DNA from: Rhodobacteraceae bacterium MED-G08
GTDB taxonomy: Bacteria; Pseudomonadota; Alphaproteobacteria; Rhodobacterales; Rhodobacteraceae
Length of the DNA: 64,000 nt
NCBI GenBank assembly: GCA_002457055.1
Contig: NTKT01000004.1
Span: forward strand, 37,300 to 101,299
Reading direction: 5' to 3'
Below the pieces are notes generated by a model. The model saw only the letters and a program-made list of their open reading frames with translations. It was not told the origin of the DNA and searched no databases. A program made the translations under genes and the position numbers. This document shows, piece by piece, positions 47,694 through 56,958 of this stretch; the first letter of the stretch is position 1, and every line of letters begins with the position of its first letter.

Positions 47694-48470
47694 ATGGCTT
47701 ACGAGACAATCATAGTTGATGTTGAGGATCACGTTTGTGTTATAACACTTAATCGTCCTGAGGCACTAAATGCACTTAGCAAAGAACTTCTTGAAGAGCT
47801 TGCAGAAGCCTTAGAAGAAAGTCAGAAAAATGACAAAATTCGTTGTATAGTAATCACAGGCTCCGAAAAAGCATTCGCAGCAGGTGCTGATATAAAAATG
47901 ATGCAAGATAAGAACTTTTCTGAGGTATTTTTGGAAGACCTGTTCACAAGCGAATCCGATAGGATTTCTAGAATTAGAAAACCAATAATTGCGGCTGTGT
48001 CTGGCTATGCATTAGGCGGTGGATGTGAACTGGCAATGATGTGTGATTTCATAATTTGCTCAGATACAGCTAAATTTGGCCAACCTGAAATCAATCTAGG
48101 GATCTCTGCTGGATTAGGTGGCACACAAAGGTTAACGCGTTTTGTTGGCAAGTCCAAAGCAATGGAAATGAACCTGACAGGACGATTAATGGAAGCAGAG
48201 GAAGCCGAACGATGCGGATTAGTTAGCAGAGTTGTGCCAACTAAAAAACTCCTCGAAGAAGCCATATCTGCCGCTCTCAAGATATCAGAAAAATCATTAC
48301 TTACTACTATGGCAGTTAAAGAAATGGTAAATAGAGCATACGAATTACCATTAGCAGAGGGATTGCGATTTGAGCGAAGAGTTTTTCACTCATTGTTCTC
48401 AACAGAGGATCAAAAGGAAGGAATGGCCGCATTCAGTGAAAAACGGGATGCTCAGTTCCGAGATAGATAA
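47694..48470 (+). CDS. Enoyl-CoA hydratase
   Basis: A 258-residue crotonase-fold enzyme that hydrates trans-2-enoyl-CoA in fatty acid and amino acid breakdown. The two catalytic glutamates, Glu112 in GGGCELAM and Glu132 in FGQPEINLG, have the expected 20-residue spacing. The oxyanion hole is in FAAGADIKMM and SGYALGGG. Its standing position between mutM and rpsT is common in alphaproteobacteria. The exact chain-length range cannot be told, so no gene symbol is given. Confidence 0.93.
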   Translation: MAYETIIVDVEDHVCVITLNRPEALNALSKELLEELAEALEESQKNDKIRCIVITGSEKAFAAGADIKMMQDKNFSEVFLEDLFTSESDRISRIRKPIIAAVSGYALGGGCELAMMCDFIICSDTAKFGQPEINLGISAGLGGTQRLTRFVGKSKAMEMNLTGRLMEAEEAERCGLVSRVVPTKKLLEEAISAALKISEKSLLTTMAVKEMVNRAYELPLAEGLRFERRVFHSLFSTEDQKEGMAAFSEKRDAQFRDR

Positions 48471-48500
48471 CAAAAAAGCACTAATTTATCAGTAGACATG

Positions 48501-48529
48501 TTGACTCGAATACAAGAGACGCATAAAGA
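48501..48529 (+). promoter_or_regulatory. Candidate rpsT promoter
   Basis: TTGACT at 48501-48506 and TAAAGA at 48524-48529 are separated by 17 bases, 34 bases before the rpsT start. The -35 is close to consensus and the -10 is weak. A GANTC site (GACTC, 48503-48507) overlaps the -35. Confidence 0.35.
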
Positions 48530-48562
48530 GCAACGAAATTTGTGAAACATAAGGTTCGATAA

Positions 48563-48826
48563 ATGGCAAATACGCCTCAGTCAAAAAAGCGTGCAAGACA
48601 AAATGAGCGAAAGCTAGAGGTCAACAAAGCGCGTCGATCAAGGATACGTACATTTCTGAAAAAAGTAGAGGAAGCTATAACTTCAGGTGATAAGAGCGCC
48701 GCGAATACAGCGTTAAAATCCGCTCAGCCTGAGCTAATGCGTGGCGTTACTAAAGGTGTTTACAAGAAAAATACTGCTGCAAGGAAAATGTCGCGGCTTT
48801 CATCTAGAGTCAAAAGCCTAACTTGA
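48563..48826 (+). CDS. rpsT: 30S ribosomal protein S20
   Basis: An 87-residue, highly basic ribosomal protein with the usual N-terminus [17 protein letters not shown] and helical arms ending with [12 protein letters not shown]. It binds 16S rRNA early in small-subunit assembly. A clear intrinsic terminator follows 24 bases after the stop, so transcription probably ends before dnaA. Placement just before dnaA is usual in alphaproteobacteria. Confidence 0.97.
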   Translation: MANTPQSKKRARQNERKLEVNKARRSRIRTFLKKVEEAITSGDKSAANTALKSAQPELMRGVTKGVYKKNTAARKMSRLSSRVKSLT

Positions 48827-48850
48827 TAATTAGTGAGATGTAATTTTTTG

Positions 48851-48878
48851 AAGGACGCAATTCGCGTCCTTTTTTTTG
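48851..48878 (+). terminator. Intrinsic terminator after rpsT
   Basis: An 8-base-pair stem AAGGACGC / GCGTCCTT with a 5-base loop is followed by an 8-base T run. It is 24 bases after the rpsT stop and separates rpsT from dnaA. Confidence 0.85.
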
Positions 48879-48879
48879 A

Positions 48880-49170
48880 TGCATACTTTTTACAACAATC
48901 AGAGATTCTCTCCATTTTTTTTTGAGTCAAGTCTTAAGTTCTGTTGAATGATTCAAAAAACACTTGTTAATGTCTTAGCAGCGAGTCGTTCGCCTGGGGG
49001 GTTCAGTTAATTAGGAGTTGTATGCCACACTTCACCTAAATTCTGGCCGATCTAAAATTTTGTAACATCGCTAGCGGAGTTTATCTTCGCCAAGCTTGAT
49101 CTGTGTACATTCTTTAGCGGGTAGTGACGCCTTTAAGCTGCGACACAACTGAAGTTTTGGGAATTAAAAA
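48880..49170. promoter_or_regulatory. dnaA upstream region with four clustered GANTC sites
   Basis: A 291-base gene-free stretch. GANTC sites lie at 48904-48908, 48924-48928, 48950-48954 and 48983-48987, four in 84 bases, where about one per 280 bases is expected at this composition. One is inside a 13-base palindrome TTGAATGATTCAA (48944-48956). GANTC is the target of the CcrM methylase used by many alphaproteobacteria, and in Caulobacter methylation at the dnaA promoter affects its expression. I found no convincing DnaA box here, so it does not look like a replication origin. No tRNA or small ORF is supported. Confidence 0.5.
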
Positions 49171-50526
49171 ATGAACAATGATTTATGGGGGCAAATTCAA
49201 GAGGAACTTCAGGAAACAATAGGAAAAAATAACTTCACTAATTGGATTTCACCAATAAATTTCTCAGACGTAGTTGATGGTGTTGCAACATTTAAGGTAC
49301 CAACAACTTTTTTAGGTAATTATGTTTCTCAAAATTTTGGTGATATAATTCTATCCAAACTCAATAGTGTTGATAAAGGTATAACACGGATTTCCTTTAA
49401 AGCTAGTGACACCGTTTCACCCAAAAAATCTGAAGCTATGAATGAATTAAAAGTTGCAAAGTCTGCAATAAATCGGTCTGAAGTTATACCTGGCGCCCCT
49501 TTGGACCCAAGGTTTACTTTTGATAGTTTTATTGTTGGAAAACCAAATGAGCTGGCTCATGCTGCGGCAAGAAGAGTTGCGGATGGCACTTCTGTGACTT
49601 TCAATCCACTATTTTTGTACGGTGGCGTAGGATTAGGCAAAACACATTTAATGCACGCTATAGCGTGGGAATTGTCGAATAAAAGACCAGATTTAACTGT
49701 TTTATATCTATCGGCCGAACAATTTATGTACCGCTTTGTACAATCATTGCGTGAACGAAAGATGATGGATTTCAAACAAATCTTCCGATCAGTAGATATA
49801 CTGATGGTAGACGACGTTCAGTTTATTGCAGGGAAAGATAGCACTCAGGAAGAGTTTTTTCATACTTTCAACGCTTTGGTTGATCAGGGAAAACAGATTA
49901 TAATTTCAGCAGATAGGGCCCCTGGCGAAATAAAAGGGCTCGAAGAAAGGATTAAAAGCAGATTGCAGTGTGGTTTAGTTGTAGATTTACACCCAACTAA
50001 TTATGAGCTGCGACTTGGAATTCTTCAATCCAAAGTGGATATGTATAGTAAACAGTATCCAGATCTCAGTTTTGATCCGGAAGTTTTAGAGTTTTTAGCT
50101 CTTCGAATATCAACAAATGTTAGGGTCCTTGAGGGGGCATTGACTCGTTTATTTGCATTTGCATCATTGGTTGGCCGCCATATAACTTTGGAAGTCACGC
50201 AAGACTGTCTTGCGGACGTGCTTAGAGCCTCTGAAAGGAAAATTACAATTGAGGAAATACAACGTAAAGTTTCTGAGCATTACAATATTCGCCTATCAGA
50301 TATGATTGGACCAAAACGGTTAAGAACTTATGCACGCCCCCGGCAAATTGCTATGTATTTATCCAAAAACCTTACGAGTCGCAGCCTGCCAGAAATAGGA
50401 AGAAGATTTGGAGGGCGGGATCATACAACTGTAATGCACGGTGTGAAGCGAATTGAGGAACTAAAAATCCAAGATGGCCAGGTTGCAGAGGACGTCGAAA
50501 TCTTACGCCGCGCACTCGAAGCTTAA
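49171..50526 (+). CDS. dnaA: Chromosomal replication initiator DnaA
   Basis: A 451-residue initiator. An N-terminal interaction domain (about 1-75) and a linker are followed by the AAA+ domain with Walker A GGVGLGKTH at 151-159 and Walker B Asp214-Asp215 in LMVDDVQF, then the arginine finger region. The C-terminal DNA-binding domain has the signature GGRDHTTVMHGVKRIE. dnaN follows after 137 bases and recF after that. The gene is preceded by the GANTC-rich region. Confidence 0.98.
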   Translation: MNNDLWGQIQEELQETIGKNNFTNWISPINFSDVVDGVATFKVPTTFLGNYVSQNFGDIILSKLNSVDKGITRISFKASDTVSPKKSEAMNELKVAKSAINRSEVIPGAPLDPRFTFDSFIVGKPNELAHAAARRVADGTSVTFNPLFLYGGVGLGKTHLMHAIAWELSNKRPDLTVLYLSAEQFMYRFVQSLRERKMMDFKQIFRSVDILMVDDVQFIAGKDSTQEEFFHTFNALVDQGKQIIISADRAPGEIKGLEERIKSRLQCGLVVDLHPTNYELRLGILQSKVDMYSKQYPDLSFDPEVLEFLALRISTNVRVLEGALTRLFAFASLVGRHITLEVTQDCLADVLRASERKITIEEIQRKVSEHYNIRLSDMIGPKRLRTYARPRQIAMYLSKNLTSRSLPEIGRRFGGRDHTTVMHGVKRIEELKIQDGQVAEDVEILRRALEA

Positions 50527-50663
50527 GACTAGTTATTAGGTAAAGATAAAAATCACAATTCTGGTCCATACTGCGATTTCTATTAAATGATAGAAAATAC
50601 TTGAGCAGGTCATAAAATGGTTTAACCTAACATTCCAAATATTTTTACATAGGAGCAGAGGGA

Positions 50664-51782
50664 ATGAAATTAAGCATAGAGCGAAATACCCTTTTGAAAT
50701 CTGTATCGCATGCTCAATCAGTAGTTGAGCGTCGTAATACAATTCCTATTCTTGCCAATGTATTGATTGAAGCGGAGAATAATAAGGTTCAATTTAGAGC
50801 CACAGACTTAGATGTGGAAATAGTCGACCGAGTGCAAGCCAAAGTTGATCGTACTGGCTCAACAACAGTTTCAGCTGTTTTGTTGCATGAAATTGCTCGT
50901 AAACTACCCGATGGCGCACTGATCGAACTTACAGCCGATGCGGCGAATGGAAGGCTTACAGTGGAAGCAGGGAGATCAAATTTTTCTCTAGCTACCCTGC
51001 CTAAAGAAGACTTTCCAGTAATGGCTTCATCAGAATACGCAGCAAATTTTTCCGCAAAATCTGGGGATCTTCGTCGATTATTTGATAAATCTAGATTTGC
51101 TATTTCAACCGAAGAAACAAGATACTACTTAAATGGTGTTTATATGCATGCCGCCACCTTTGAAAATTCAAAAGTATTAAGGTGCGTGGCTACTGATGGG
51201 CATAGGCTTGCAAGGGTAGATGCCAGTTTGCCCAACGGAGCAGAAGAATTACCAGGTGTAATAATTCCTAGGAAAACTGTAGCAGAAATACGAAAATTCT
51301 TAGATGACGATGAAGTCCAAATTGCTGTTTCAGTTTCTGAAACAAAGGTTCGCTTTGCAACACCTGATATTACTTTAACATCGAAAGTAATTGAAGGAAC
51401 ATTTCCTGATTATACTCGCGTAATTCCCACATCCAATGAAAAGAAGTTAGAAGTTGACGCCGCCGAATTTGCAAAGGCCGTTGACAGAGTTTCTACTGTA
51501 TCATCAGAAAGATCGCGGGCTGTAAAACTTTGTCTCGAAGAAGATCAGCTTACTTTGATTGTCAACTCTCCAGATAGTGGAGCAGCAGAAGAACAGGTGG
51601 CAGTTGCTTATAACGACGAGCGTTTGGAAATAGGCTTTAACGCTAAATATTTGCTGGAGATATCTGGTCAAATAGACAAGGAAAATGCTATATTTATGTT
51701 TAACTCATCTGGAGATCCTGTTCTAATTAGAGAGGGCAATGATTTATCGGCAGTATACGTCGTAATGCCAATGAGAGTTTAG
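50664..51782 (+). CDS. dnaN: DNA polymerase III sliding clamp (beta subunit)
   Basis: A 372-residue clamp protein that tethers polymerase III to DNA. Three similar domains are visible: MKLSIERNTLLKSVSHAQSVVERRNTIPIL in the first, FDKSRFAISTEETRYYLNGVYMH in the second, and the C-terminal peptide-binding pocket residues ending YVVMPMRV. AGCAGAGGG before the ATG gives a strong ribosome-binding site. recF follows after 27 bases. Confidence 0.98.
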   Translation: MKLSIERNTLLKSVSHAQSVVERRNTIPILANVLIEAENNKVQFRATDLDVEIVDRVQAKVDRTGSTTVSAVLLHEIARKLPDGALIELTADAANGRLTVEAGRSNFSLATLPKEDFPVMASSEYAANFSAKSGDLRRLFDKSRFAISTEETRYYLNGVYMHAATFENSKVLRCVATDGHRLARVDASLPNGAEELPGVIIPRKTVAEIRKFLDDDEVQIAVSVSETKVRFATPDITLTSKVIEGTFPDYTRVIPTSNEKKLEVDAAEFAKAVDRVSTVSSERSRAVKLCLEEDQLTLIVNSPDSGAAEEQVAVAYNDERLEIGFNAKYLLEISGQIDKENAIFMFNSSGDPVLIREGNDLSAVYVVMPMRV

Positions 51783-51809
51783 TGATTTACTTTTATATAA
51801 GGTTTTGAC

Positions 51810-52919
51810 TTGCATATTAGTCAACTGACATTATCACATTTTCGATCTCACAAATATACACAGGTTCAAGTTGAAAGTGGCCCAGTAGCTTTATTTGGAA
51901 GCAACGGTGCTGGAAAGACAAATTTAATTGAAGCAATTTCGTTACTGTCCCCGGGGAAAGGTATCAGAAAAGCTAATACGGCTGATTTAAGCAAAAGTCC
52001 TGATAATATTGGGTGGAAGTTAAATGCAGAAGTAGTATCTGGTATTAGTTCAAATTTGATTGATACCTTTTGGGAGACTACTTCATCTCGAATAGTCAAA
52101 ATAAATGATAAAGTCGTCAAGCAAAACGATTTAGCAAAAGTATTCAGAGTTGTTTGGTTATTACCGTCAATGGATCGACTATGGCTAGAAGGAGCGGACG
52201 GTCGGCGTAAATTTCTTGACCGGCTTACTCTGAGCTTTTTTCCAAAACACGCAGATTGTGTTTTGAACTATGAGAAAGCTATGCGCGAAAGGAACCGTCT
52301 TCTTAAGGAGAAAATGACTGATGATGTCTGGTACAAAGCATTAGAACGCCAAATGGCTCAAAATGGCCTGTTAATTCAATCAAACCGTATTGCCGCATTA
52401 AAAAAAATAAGTTCAGCACAAGAAAATTCGACTACTACGTTCCCTATAGCTGAACTATCTTTATCGAAAGCAAACGGTGATTTAACAACCGATGAGGATG
52501 AATTTGTCCAAGCACTATCAGAAAACCGCCAACTTGACATAATGGCGGGGCGCACACTGATCGGACCTCATCGCTCAGATATGGAAGCCACTTACAAAGA
52601 AAAAGGTATTTCTGCAAAAGACAGTTCAACTGGAGAGCAAAAAGCGATGCTTATATCAATAGTATTAGCTAATGCCCGAGCTCTAAAACTAGAACTTGGA
52701 TACCCTCCGGTAATACTATTAGACGAAATATCAGCCCATTTAGACATAGACAGACGAGGCGCATTATATGAGGAAATAAATGCTCTCGGAGCTCAAGCGT
52801 GGATGACTGGTACAGACAAAAATCTATTTGCTGAATTTGGATGTAAAGCGAAATATTTTCATGTGATTGAGAGCTCTGGAATTTCAGATATTAAAGAAGT
52901 AGATTTCTCCGTTGATTAA
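51810..52919 (+). CDS. recF: DNA replication and repair protein RecF
   Basis: A 369-residue SMC-like ATPase that helps load RecA at gaps. Walker A GSNGAGKTN is at residues 30-38, the family DG-RKFLDRL segment follows (GADGRRKFLDRL), and the signature/Walker B part is SSTGEQKAML with VILLDEISAHLD. The start is a TTG with AAGG seven bases upstream; the N-terminus HISQLTLSHFRSHKY is normal for RecF. Unlike in many bacteria, gyrB does not follow; a LysE-type exporter does. Confidence 0.95.
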   Translation: MHISQLTLSHFRSHKYTQVQVESGPVALFGSNGAGKTNLIEAISLLSPGKGIRKANTADLSKSPDNIGWKLNAEVVSGISSNLIDTFWETTSSRIVKINDKVVKQNDLAKVFRVVWLLPSMDRLWLEGADGRRKFLDRLTLSFFPKHADCVLNYEKAMRERNRLLKEKMTDDVWYKALERQMAQNGLLIQSNRIAALKKISSAQENSTTTFPIAELSLSKANGDLTTDEDEFVQALSENRQLDIMAGRTLIGPHRSDMEATYKEKGISAKDSSTGEQKAMLISIVLANARALKLELGYPPVILLDEISAHLDIDRRGALYEEINALGAQAWMTGTDKNLFAEFGCKAKYFHVIESSGISDIKEVDFSVD

Positions 52920-52935
52920 ATAAATATTTAATCAT

Positions 52936-53589
52936 ATGGGTTCTGACATGTCTATATCGATCAGTGAACTAGCCTTTTACACTTTTGGAATATTTGTCCT
53001 TTTTCTTACACCAGGACCAGTGTGGATAGCAATAATTTCTAGGTCGATTTCGAGTGGTCTTAAGGGAGCAGCTCCGCTAGCCGCTGGGGTCGCAATTGGC
53101 GATATAATATGGCCGTCTTTAGCAATTGCAGGAAGTGCTGCTTTGGCCGCTTCATATATCAATTTTCTATTATACCTTAAATATATAGCAGTAATTATAT
53201 TTGTGATATTGGGCATCAGTTTAATAAAAGATCAAAATTCAAATGTTAAATCTCAAGACATTACGTTTCATAAAAAAAGCGAGTTAGCTGGGTTTACTGC
53301 AGGACTATTAGTTATAATTGGAAATCCTAAAGCTGCTTTATTCTACCTTGGGATACTTCCAGGGTTTTTTAATCTTACTGAGTTGACACTCTTGGACTGT
53401 GCAGCAATCGCATTGGTATCGGCACTAATACCATTTATAGGCAATCTCGCATTAGCAGTGATGATAGAAAAATCTCGAGCAATATTGAACTCTACTTCTG
53501 CAATGAAAAAACTCAATATCCTTTCTGGGTGCTTATTGATTTTTGTCGGATTATTAATATTTTTTGACGCCTATAAAAGCCATTTATAG
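52936..53589 (+). CDS. LysE-family amino acid exporter
   Basis: A 217-residue membrane protein with about six hydrophobic segments and the N-terminal LysE motif FLTPGPVWIAIISRSISSGLKGAAPLAAGVAIGD. A second family block is LVIIGNPKAALFYLGILPGF. These proteins export amino acids or their analogues; the substrate is not predictable. Start at 52936 or four codons later at 52948. It stands 16 bases after recF on the same strand, possibly co-transcribed. Its 3' end overlaps the convergent methyltransferase gene by six bases. Confidence 0.87.
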   Translation: MGSDMSISISELAFYTFGIFVLFLTPGPVWIAIISRSISSGLKGAAPLAAGVAIGDIIWPSLAIAGSAALAASYINFLLYLKYIAVIIFVILGISLIKDQNSNVKSQDITFHKKSELAGFTAGLLVIIGNPKAALFYLGILPGFFNLTELTLLDCAAIALVSALIPFIGNLALAVMIEKSRAILNSTSAMKKLNILSGCLLIFVGLLIFFDAYKSHL

Positions 53590-54696
53590 TGTCGCGAAAT
53601 AACATCTTACTTTCAGCCCACCATGATTAATTGGCTCACTAACAAATGAAAACTTTATTTGAGTTGTCTGCGCCAATAAACCATCCGCGGTAATCAGTCC
53701 AACTCGCCATCCATTGAATTTGGATTTAAGCACCATTCCTATTTTAGCATATAACGCATATAGTGTTTTTTTATCACCTATTCTCCCTCCGTATGGAGGA
53801 TTAAAAATTACCAGACCGCACTGGTTGGACAAGGGAGACAGATCACTTATTGATTGGGACGCAAAATTTGTAATATGGCTTACATTTGCTAATTCTGAAT
53901 TTTTTATTGAATTTTTTATCGCTCCATTATCACGATCATAGCCAAATAAATTTATTTCGAGCCTTGGGATCAATTTTTGATCTTTTAAGATCATCTTAAA
54001 AACATTGGGATCGAATGATTTTAGTTTTTGAAAGCTAAAATCCCTTCTCCTGCCCGGCGCCCCTCCAATTGCAATCTCTGCAGCTTCGATCACGAAGGTG
54101 CCGGAGCCACACATTGGATCAATTAAGGGCTGTGCTGGATCAAAGTCGCACATTTTTAAAAATGCCGATGCCAATGTTTCGCGCATTGGTGCTTTGCCAG
54201 TAAACGACTTGTAACCTCTCTTATGTAAGCCTTCACCGGTACTATCGATACTTATTTTCACTAAATTTTTTTCTATTCGCACCTTTATGCAAATATCAGC
54301 ATCTTTGGATATTCTGTTGCCGACTGAATTTACTATCGCATTTTCTATTCTTTCAGCAGCAGCACGTGCATGATATATTTTTGATTTTTTGGATACTACT
54401 TCCACTCTCACTGGATGCTGTGCTTGAAGGTATTTTGGCCAAGGAAATTTACAGGCCCTCTTATCTAATTGTGCAAGATGTACAGCATAGAATTCTCCCA
54501 ATCTCACTAAAATACGAGTGGCAGTTCTTAAGTGGACATTCGCACGCCAAACTTGAAACCAATCACCACTGAATTCAACACCACCTGTGATAGGCATGAG
54601 GTTTTGAAATTTCAGTTCTTGTAATTCTTTACTAAGAACTTTCTCCAAACCGGGGCTACAAACGGCTAGCAGTTCAAATTTACTTTGCTCAGCTAT
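53584..54696 (-). CDS. THUMP-domain RNA N2-guanine methyltransferase, probable ATA start
   Basis: A class I SAM methyltransferase with an N-terminal THUMP RNA-binding domain, of the RlmL/YpsC type that modifies 23S rRNA guanine. The catalytic half has PLIDPMCGSGTFVIEAAEIA and the NPPYGGR motif. The usual N-terminus (KFELLAVCSPGLEKVL) is encoded upstream of the first TTG at 54648, but no ATG, GTG or TTG lies between it and the stop at 54730. GGAG at 54704-54707 is seven bases before an ATA at 54694-54696, giving 370 residues. I take this as the start. If only the TTG were used, the protein would lose 16 conserved residues. Confidence 0.8.
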   Translation of the reverse strand: MAEQSKFELLAVCSPGLEKVLSKELQELKFQNLMPITGGVEFSGDWFQVWRANVHLRTATRILVRLGEFYAVHLAQLDKRACKFPWPKYLQAQHPVRVEVVSKKSKIYHARAAAERIENAIVNSVGNRISKDADICIKVRIEKNLVKISIDSTGEGLHKRGYKSFTGKAPMRETLASAFLKMCDFDPAQPLIDPMCGSGTFVIEAAEIAIGGAPGRRRDFSFQKLKSFDPNVFKMILKDQKLIPRLEINLFGYDRDNGAIKNSIKNSELANVSHITNFASQSISDLSPLSNQCGLVIFNPPYGGRIGDKKTLYALYAKIGMVLKSKFNGWRVGLITADGLLAQTTQIKFSFVSEPINHGGLKVRCYFATL

Positions 54697-54790
54697 AAAA
54701 TTACTCCGACTACTAAAAGAAGTTTCTTTGAAAAATATTATTTTACAAGATCACTTGATCATACTTTGAAATGTTGTGCATAAATAACTT

Positions 54791-55558
54791 ATGATCAAGT
54801 TAATAAAAGTATTATTATTTGCAACTTTAATAATTCCAAATTTGGCCATATGCGAAAAAGCGCAAGTACTTGTATTTGCCGCTGCCAGCACAAAAAATGC
54901 GCTGGACGCCGTAATAAAAGACTACAATGCTCTCACAAAAACAGAAATTTTACCTGTATATGGAAGCTCCGCTACCCTTGCGAAACAAATAGAGTTCGGT
55001 GCGCCAGCTGATATTTTTCTTAGTGCTAACGTTCCTTGGGTAGACCACCTAATAGAGAGGGATATAATTCAGGCTAGAAGCACAAAAAATATTTTAAAAA
55101 ATAAATTAGTCTTGATAACAACTGACCACACAATTCAAGAAATTGAAGACTTGGCCTCTACTGATTTTTCTAAATTGCTTCGAAATGAAAAAATAGCAAT
55201 GGGAATGGTGTCTTCTGTCCCTGCCGGCATTTATAGTAAGCAAGCTCTAAAATACTTAAACCAATGGAATGCTATCTCATCACAGGTAATTCAGGCGGAT
55301 AACGTGCGGACCGCACTTCAATACCTTCTCTCAAGAAATGTAGTATTTGCAATAGTATACGCCAGTGATGCAAAATTATTTCCCGAGTTAAAAGTTATTG
55401 GTATTTTTGACGATCTCACTCATGACCCAATAATATATCCTGCCTCACTTATAAATCTTGGATCAGAAGAAGCAGACCTATTCTTTAAATATCTTGTAGA
55501 GTCCAAAACACTTAAAGTTTTTGAAGAATATGGTTTTCTGATATCAGCAGGCGACTAG
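54791..55558 (+). CDS. modA: Molybdate-binding periplasmic protein ModA
   Basis: A 255-residue substrate-binding protein of the molybdate ABC importer. It has a signal peptide (hydrophobic to about residue 19, then CEKAQ). The family start VFAAASTKNALDAV is followed by PVYGSSATLAKQIEFGAPADIFLSAN, which contains ligand-contacting Ser and Ala residues. The ModB permease and ModC ATPase that normally follow are not here; waaA on the other strand overlaps the end by four bases. Molybdate supply fits moaD, moaE and the CO dehydrogenase genes nearby. A tungstate preference cannot be excluded. Confidence 0.9.
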   Translation: MIKLIKVLLFATLIIPNLAICEKAQVLVFAAASTKNALDAVIKDYNALTKTEILPVYGSSATLAKQIEFGAPADIFLSANVPWVDHLIERDIIQARSTKNILKNKLVLITTDHTIQEIEDLASTDFSKLLRNEKIAMGMVSSVPAGIYSKQALKYLNQWNAISSQVIQADNVRTALQYLLSRNVVFAIVYASDAKLFPELKVIGIFDDLTHDPIIYPASLINLGSEEADLFFKYLVESKTLKVFEEYGFLISAGD

Positions 55559-56883
55559 ATCAGCCCTTTATTCTCCAGCATCGCTAACGCCCTGTTGCTA
55601 GCCCCTGCATAAATCTTAAGAAACTTCGCAAATTTATCCCTAGAAAATCTATCATTAACATTGCTTTCTAACATTAGACGCAGATTACTTGTAAGCTCAG
55701 ATGGATCCTTAACAACCGTTAATAAACCAGCTTCTTCAGCTTGATGTGCAGGAAATTTTATTGTCCAAATTTCAGGACCCACCGTGACTGGTTTATGAAG
55801 CTGTATTTGTTCGATTATATTATGTGCCCCAGCATGCCAAAACCCGCCCCCGGCCACAACATTATCGCATAGTTTTAAATAGAAATACATTTCACCAAAA
55901 CTATCACCCAGAAGGACATCGATATTATTCCAATCAATTGAAGCGTTAGGCTGAAGATCTTCTGAGAAGCCCTCACTTCGCCGAATTACTGAAAGGCCAG
56001 ATTCTGATATTTTTTTAAATAAATCATCAAATACCTCAGGCGCTCGAGGCACAAAAACATACAGCGGTTTTACGATGCTTTTCTCTTCACTAAATTCTTT
56101 AAGGGATTTCATGGAGTTTATGTAAATATCTGCTTCGCCGAAAATAACAGATGAAAATCCGATAACCGGTCTTTTTCTCCGATTAATCAACGAGAGCGCA
56201 GCCTTACCGGATTTTATATGACTTTGAGGAATCACTTGGTCGAACCGAAATTCACCAACTGGAACAACATTTCGTTGGCCCATTGAGCGAAAGTTTGCCG
56301 CATGCTCACTAGATTTCGCAGCTACTCCAGAAACTAATTCTACTGGATGACCGAATAATCTTGTTATAATGCCAACACGTTGCATTGCTTCGTGGGTGAT
56401 TTGACTATTGATCAAATAAACGGGAATTTTTCGATAGTAACATGAGGCAATAAATATTGGCCAAGTTTCAAGTTCACAAATTAAAACCAACTTTGGTTTA
56501 TTTTTGGAGAAAAAATTTCGAAAAGCCATAAAATATTCAAGAGGCAGGTATCTTACAACAACCAAACCAGCCTCTATTTCGTGGGAAAGTTTAGTGCAGG
56601 CATAACTTCGCGCTACAGGAGTAAGACAGGAAATTACTAACTTTTGTTTACGGTCAAGTAATTGCTGAATAAATGGAAATGAACCACGAAACTCTCCAAT
56701 TGATGCTGTATGAATTAACACACAACCCGCAGGGGATTCTCCAAAGCCAAATCTCTCAGAAAAATTTTCCCGATATCGAGGATCTTTTCTCGATCGGTAC
56801 AAGAAGTATGCCATAACTAGAGGAAAACATACAAAGAGTATTCCCGAATAGATAATATAGAAAACAAGTAATCGGAATTTCAT
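55555..56883 (-). CDS. waaA: 3-deoxy-D-manno-octulosonic acid (Kdo) transferase
   Basis: A 442-residue glycosyltransferase of the WaaA/KdtA family that attaches Kdo to lipid A. An N-terminal membrane anchor (about residues 5-27) precedes ENFSERFGFGESPAGCVLIHTASIGE, including the catalytic Glu, then LICELETWP, INSQITHEAMQR and the C-terminal GGGFWHAGAHNIIEQIQLHKPVTVGPE. It shows that the organism makes a Kdo-containing lipopolysaccharide. It is convergent with modA and downstream of katG, with the katG terminator between. Confidence 0.92.
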   Translation of the reverse strand: MKFRLLVFYIIYSGILFVCFPLVMAYFLYRSRKDPRYRENFSERFGFGESPAGCVLIHTASIGEFRGSFPFIQQLLDRKQKLVISCLTPVARSYACTKLSHEIEAGLVVVRYLPLEYFMAFRNFFSKNKPKLVLICELETWPIFIASCYYRKIPVYLINSQITHEAMQRVGIITRLFGHPVELVSGVAAKSSEHAANFRSMGQRNVVPVGEFRFDQVIPQSHIKSGKAALSLINRRKRPVIGFSSVIFGEADIYINSMKSLKEFSEEKSIVKPLYVFVPRAPEVFDDLFKKISESGLSVIRRSEGFSEDLQPNASIDWNNIDVLLGDSFGEMYFYLKLCDNVVAGGGFWHAGAHNIIEQIQLHKPVTVGPEIWTIKFPAHQAEEAGLLTVVKDPSELTSNLRLMLESNVNDRFSRDKFAKFLKIYAGASNRALAMLENKGLI

Positions 56884-56958
56884 ATTTTTAGTTTAATACA
56901 GTGAAGGTTTAGAAAGCTATATCGTTTTCACCTAATTGGATCGCTTATTTTCTTATCC

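Noticed and set aside
48880..49170. Possible replication origin beside dnaA
   Set aside because: No TTATCCACA-type DnaA boxes were found. In alphaproteobacteria the origin is often elsewhere.
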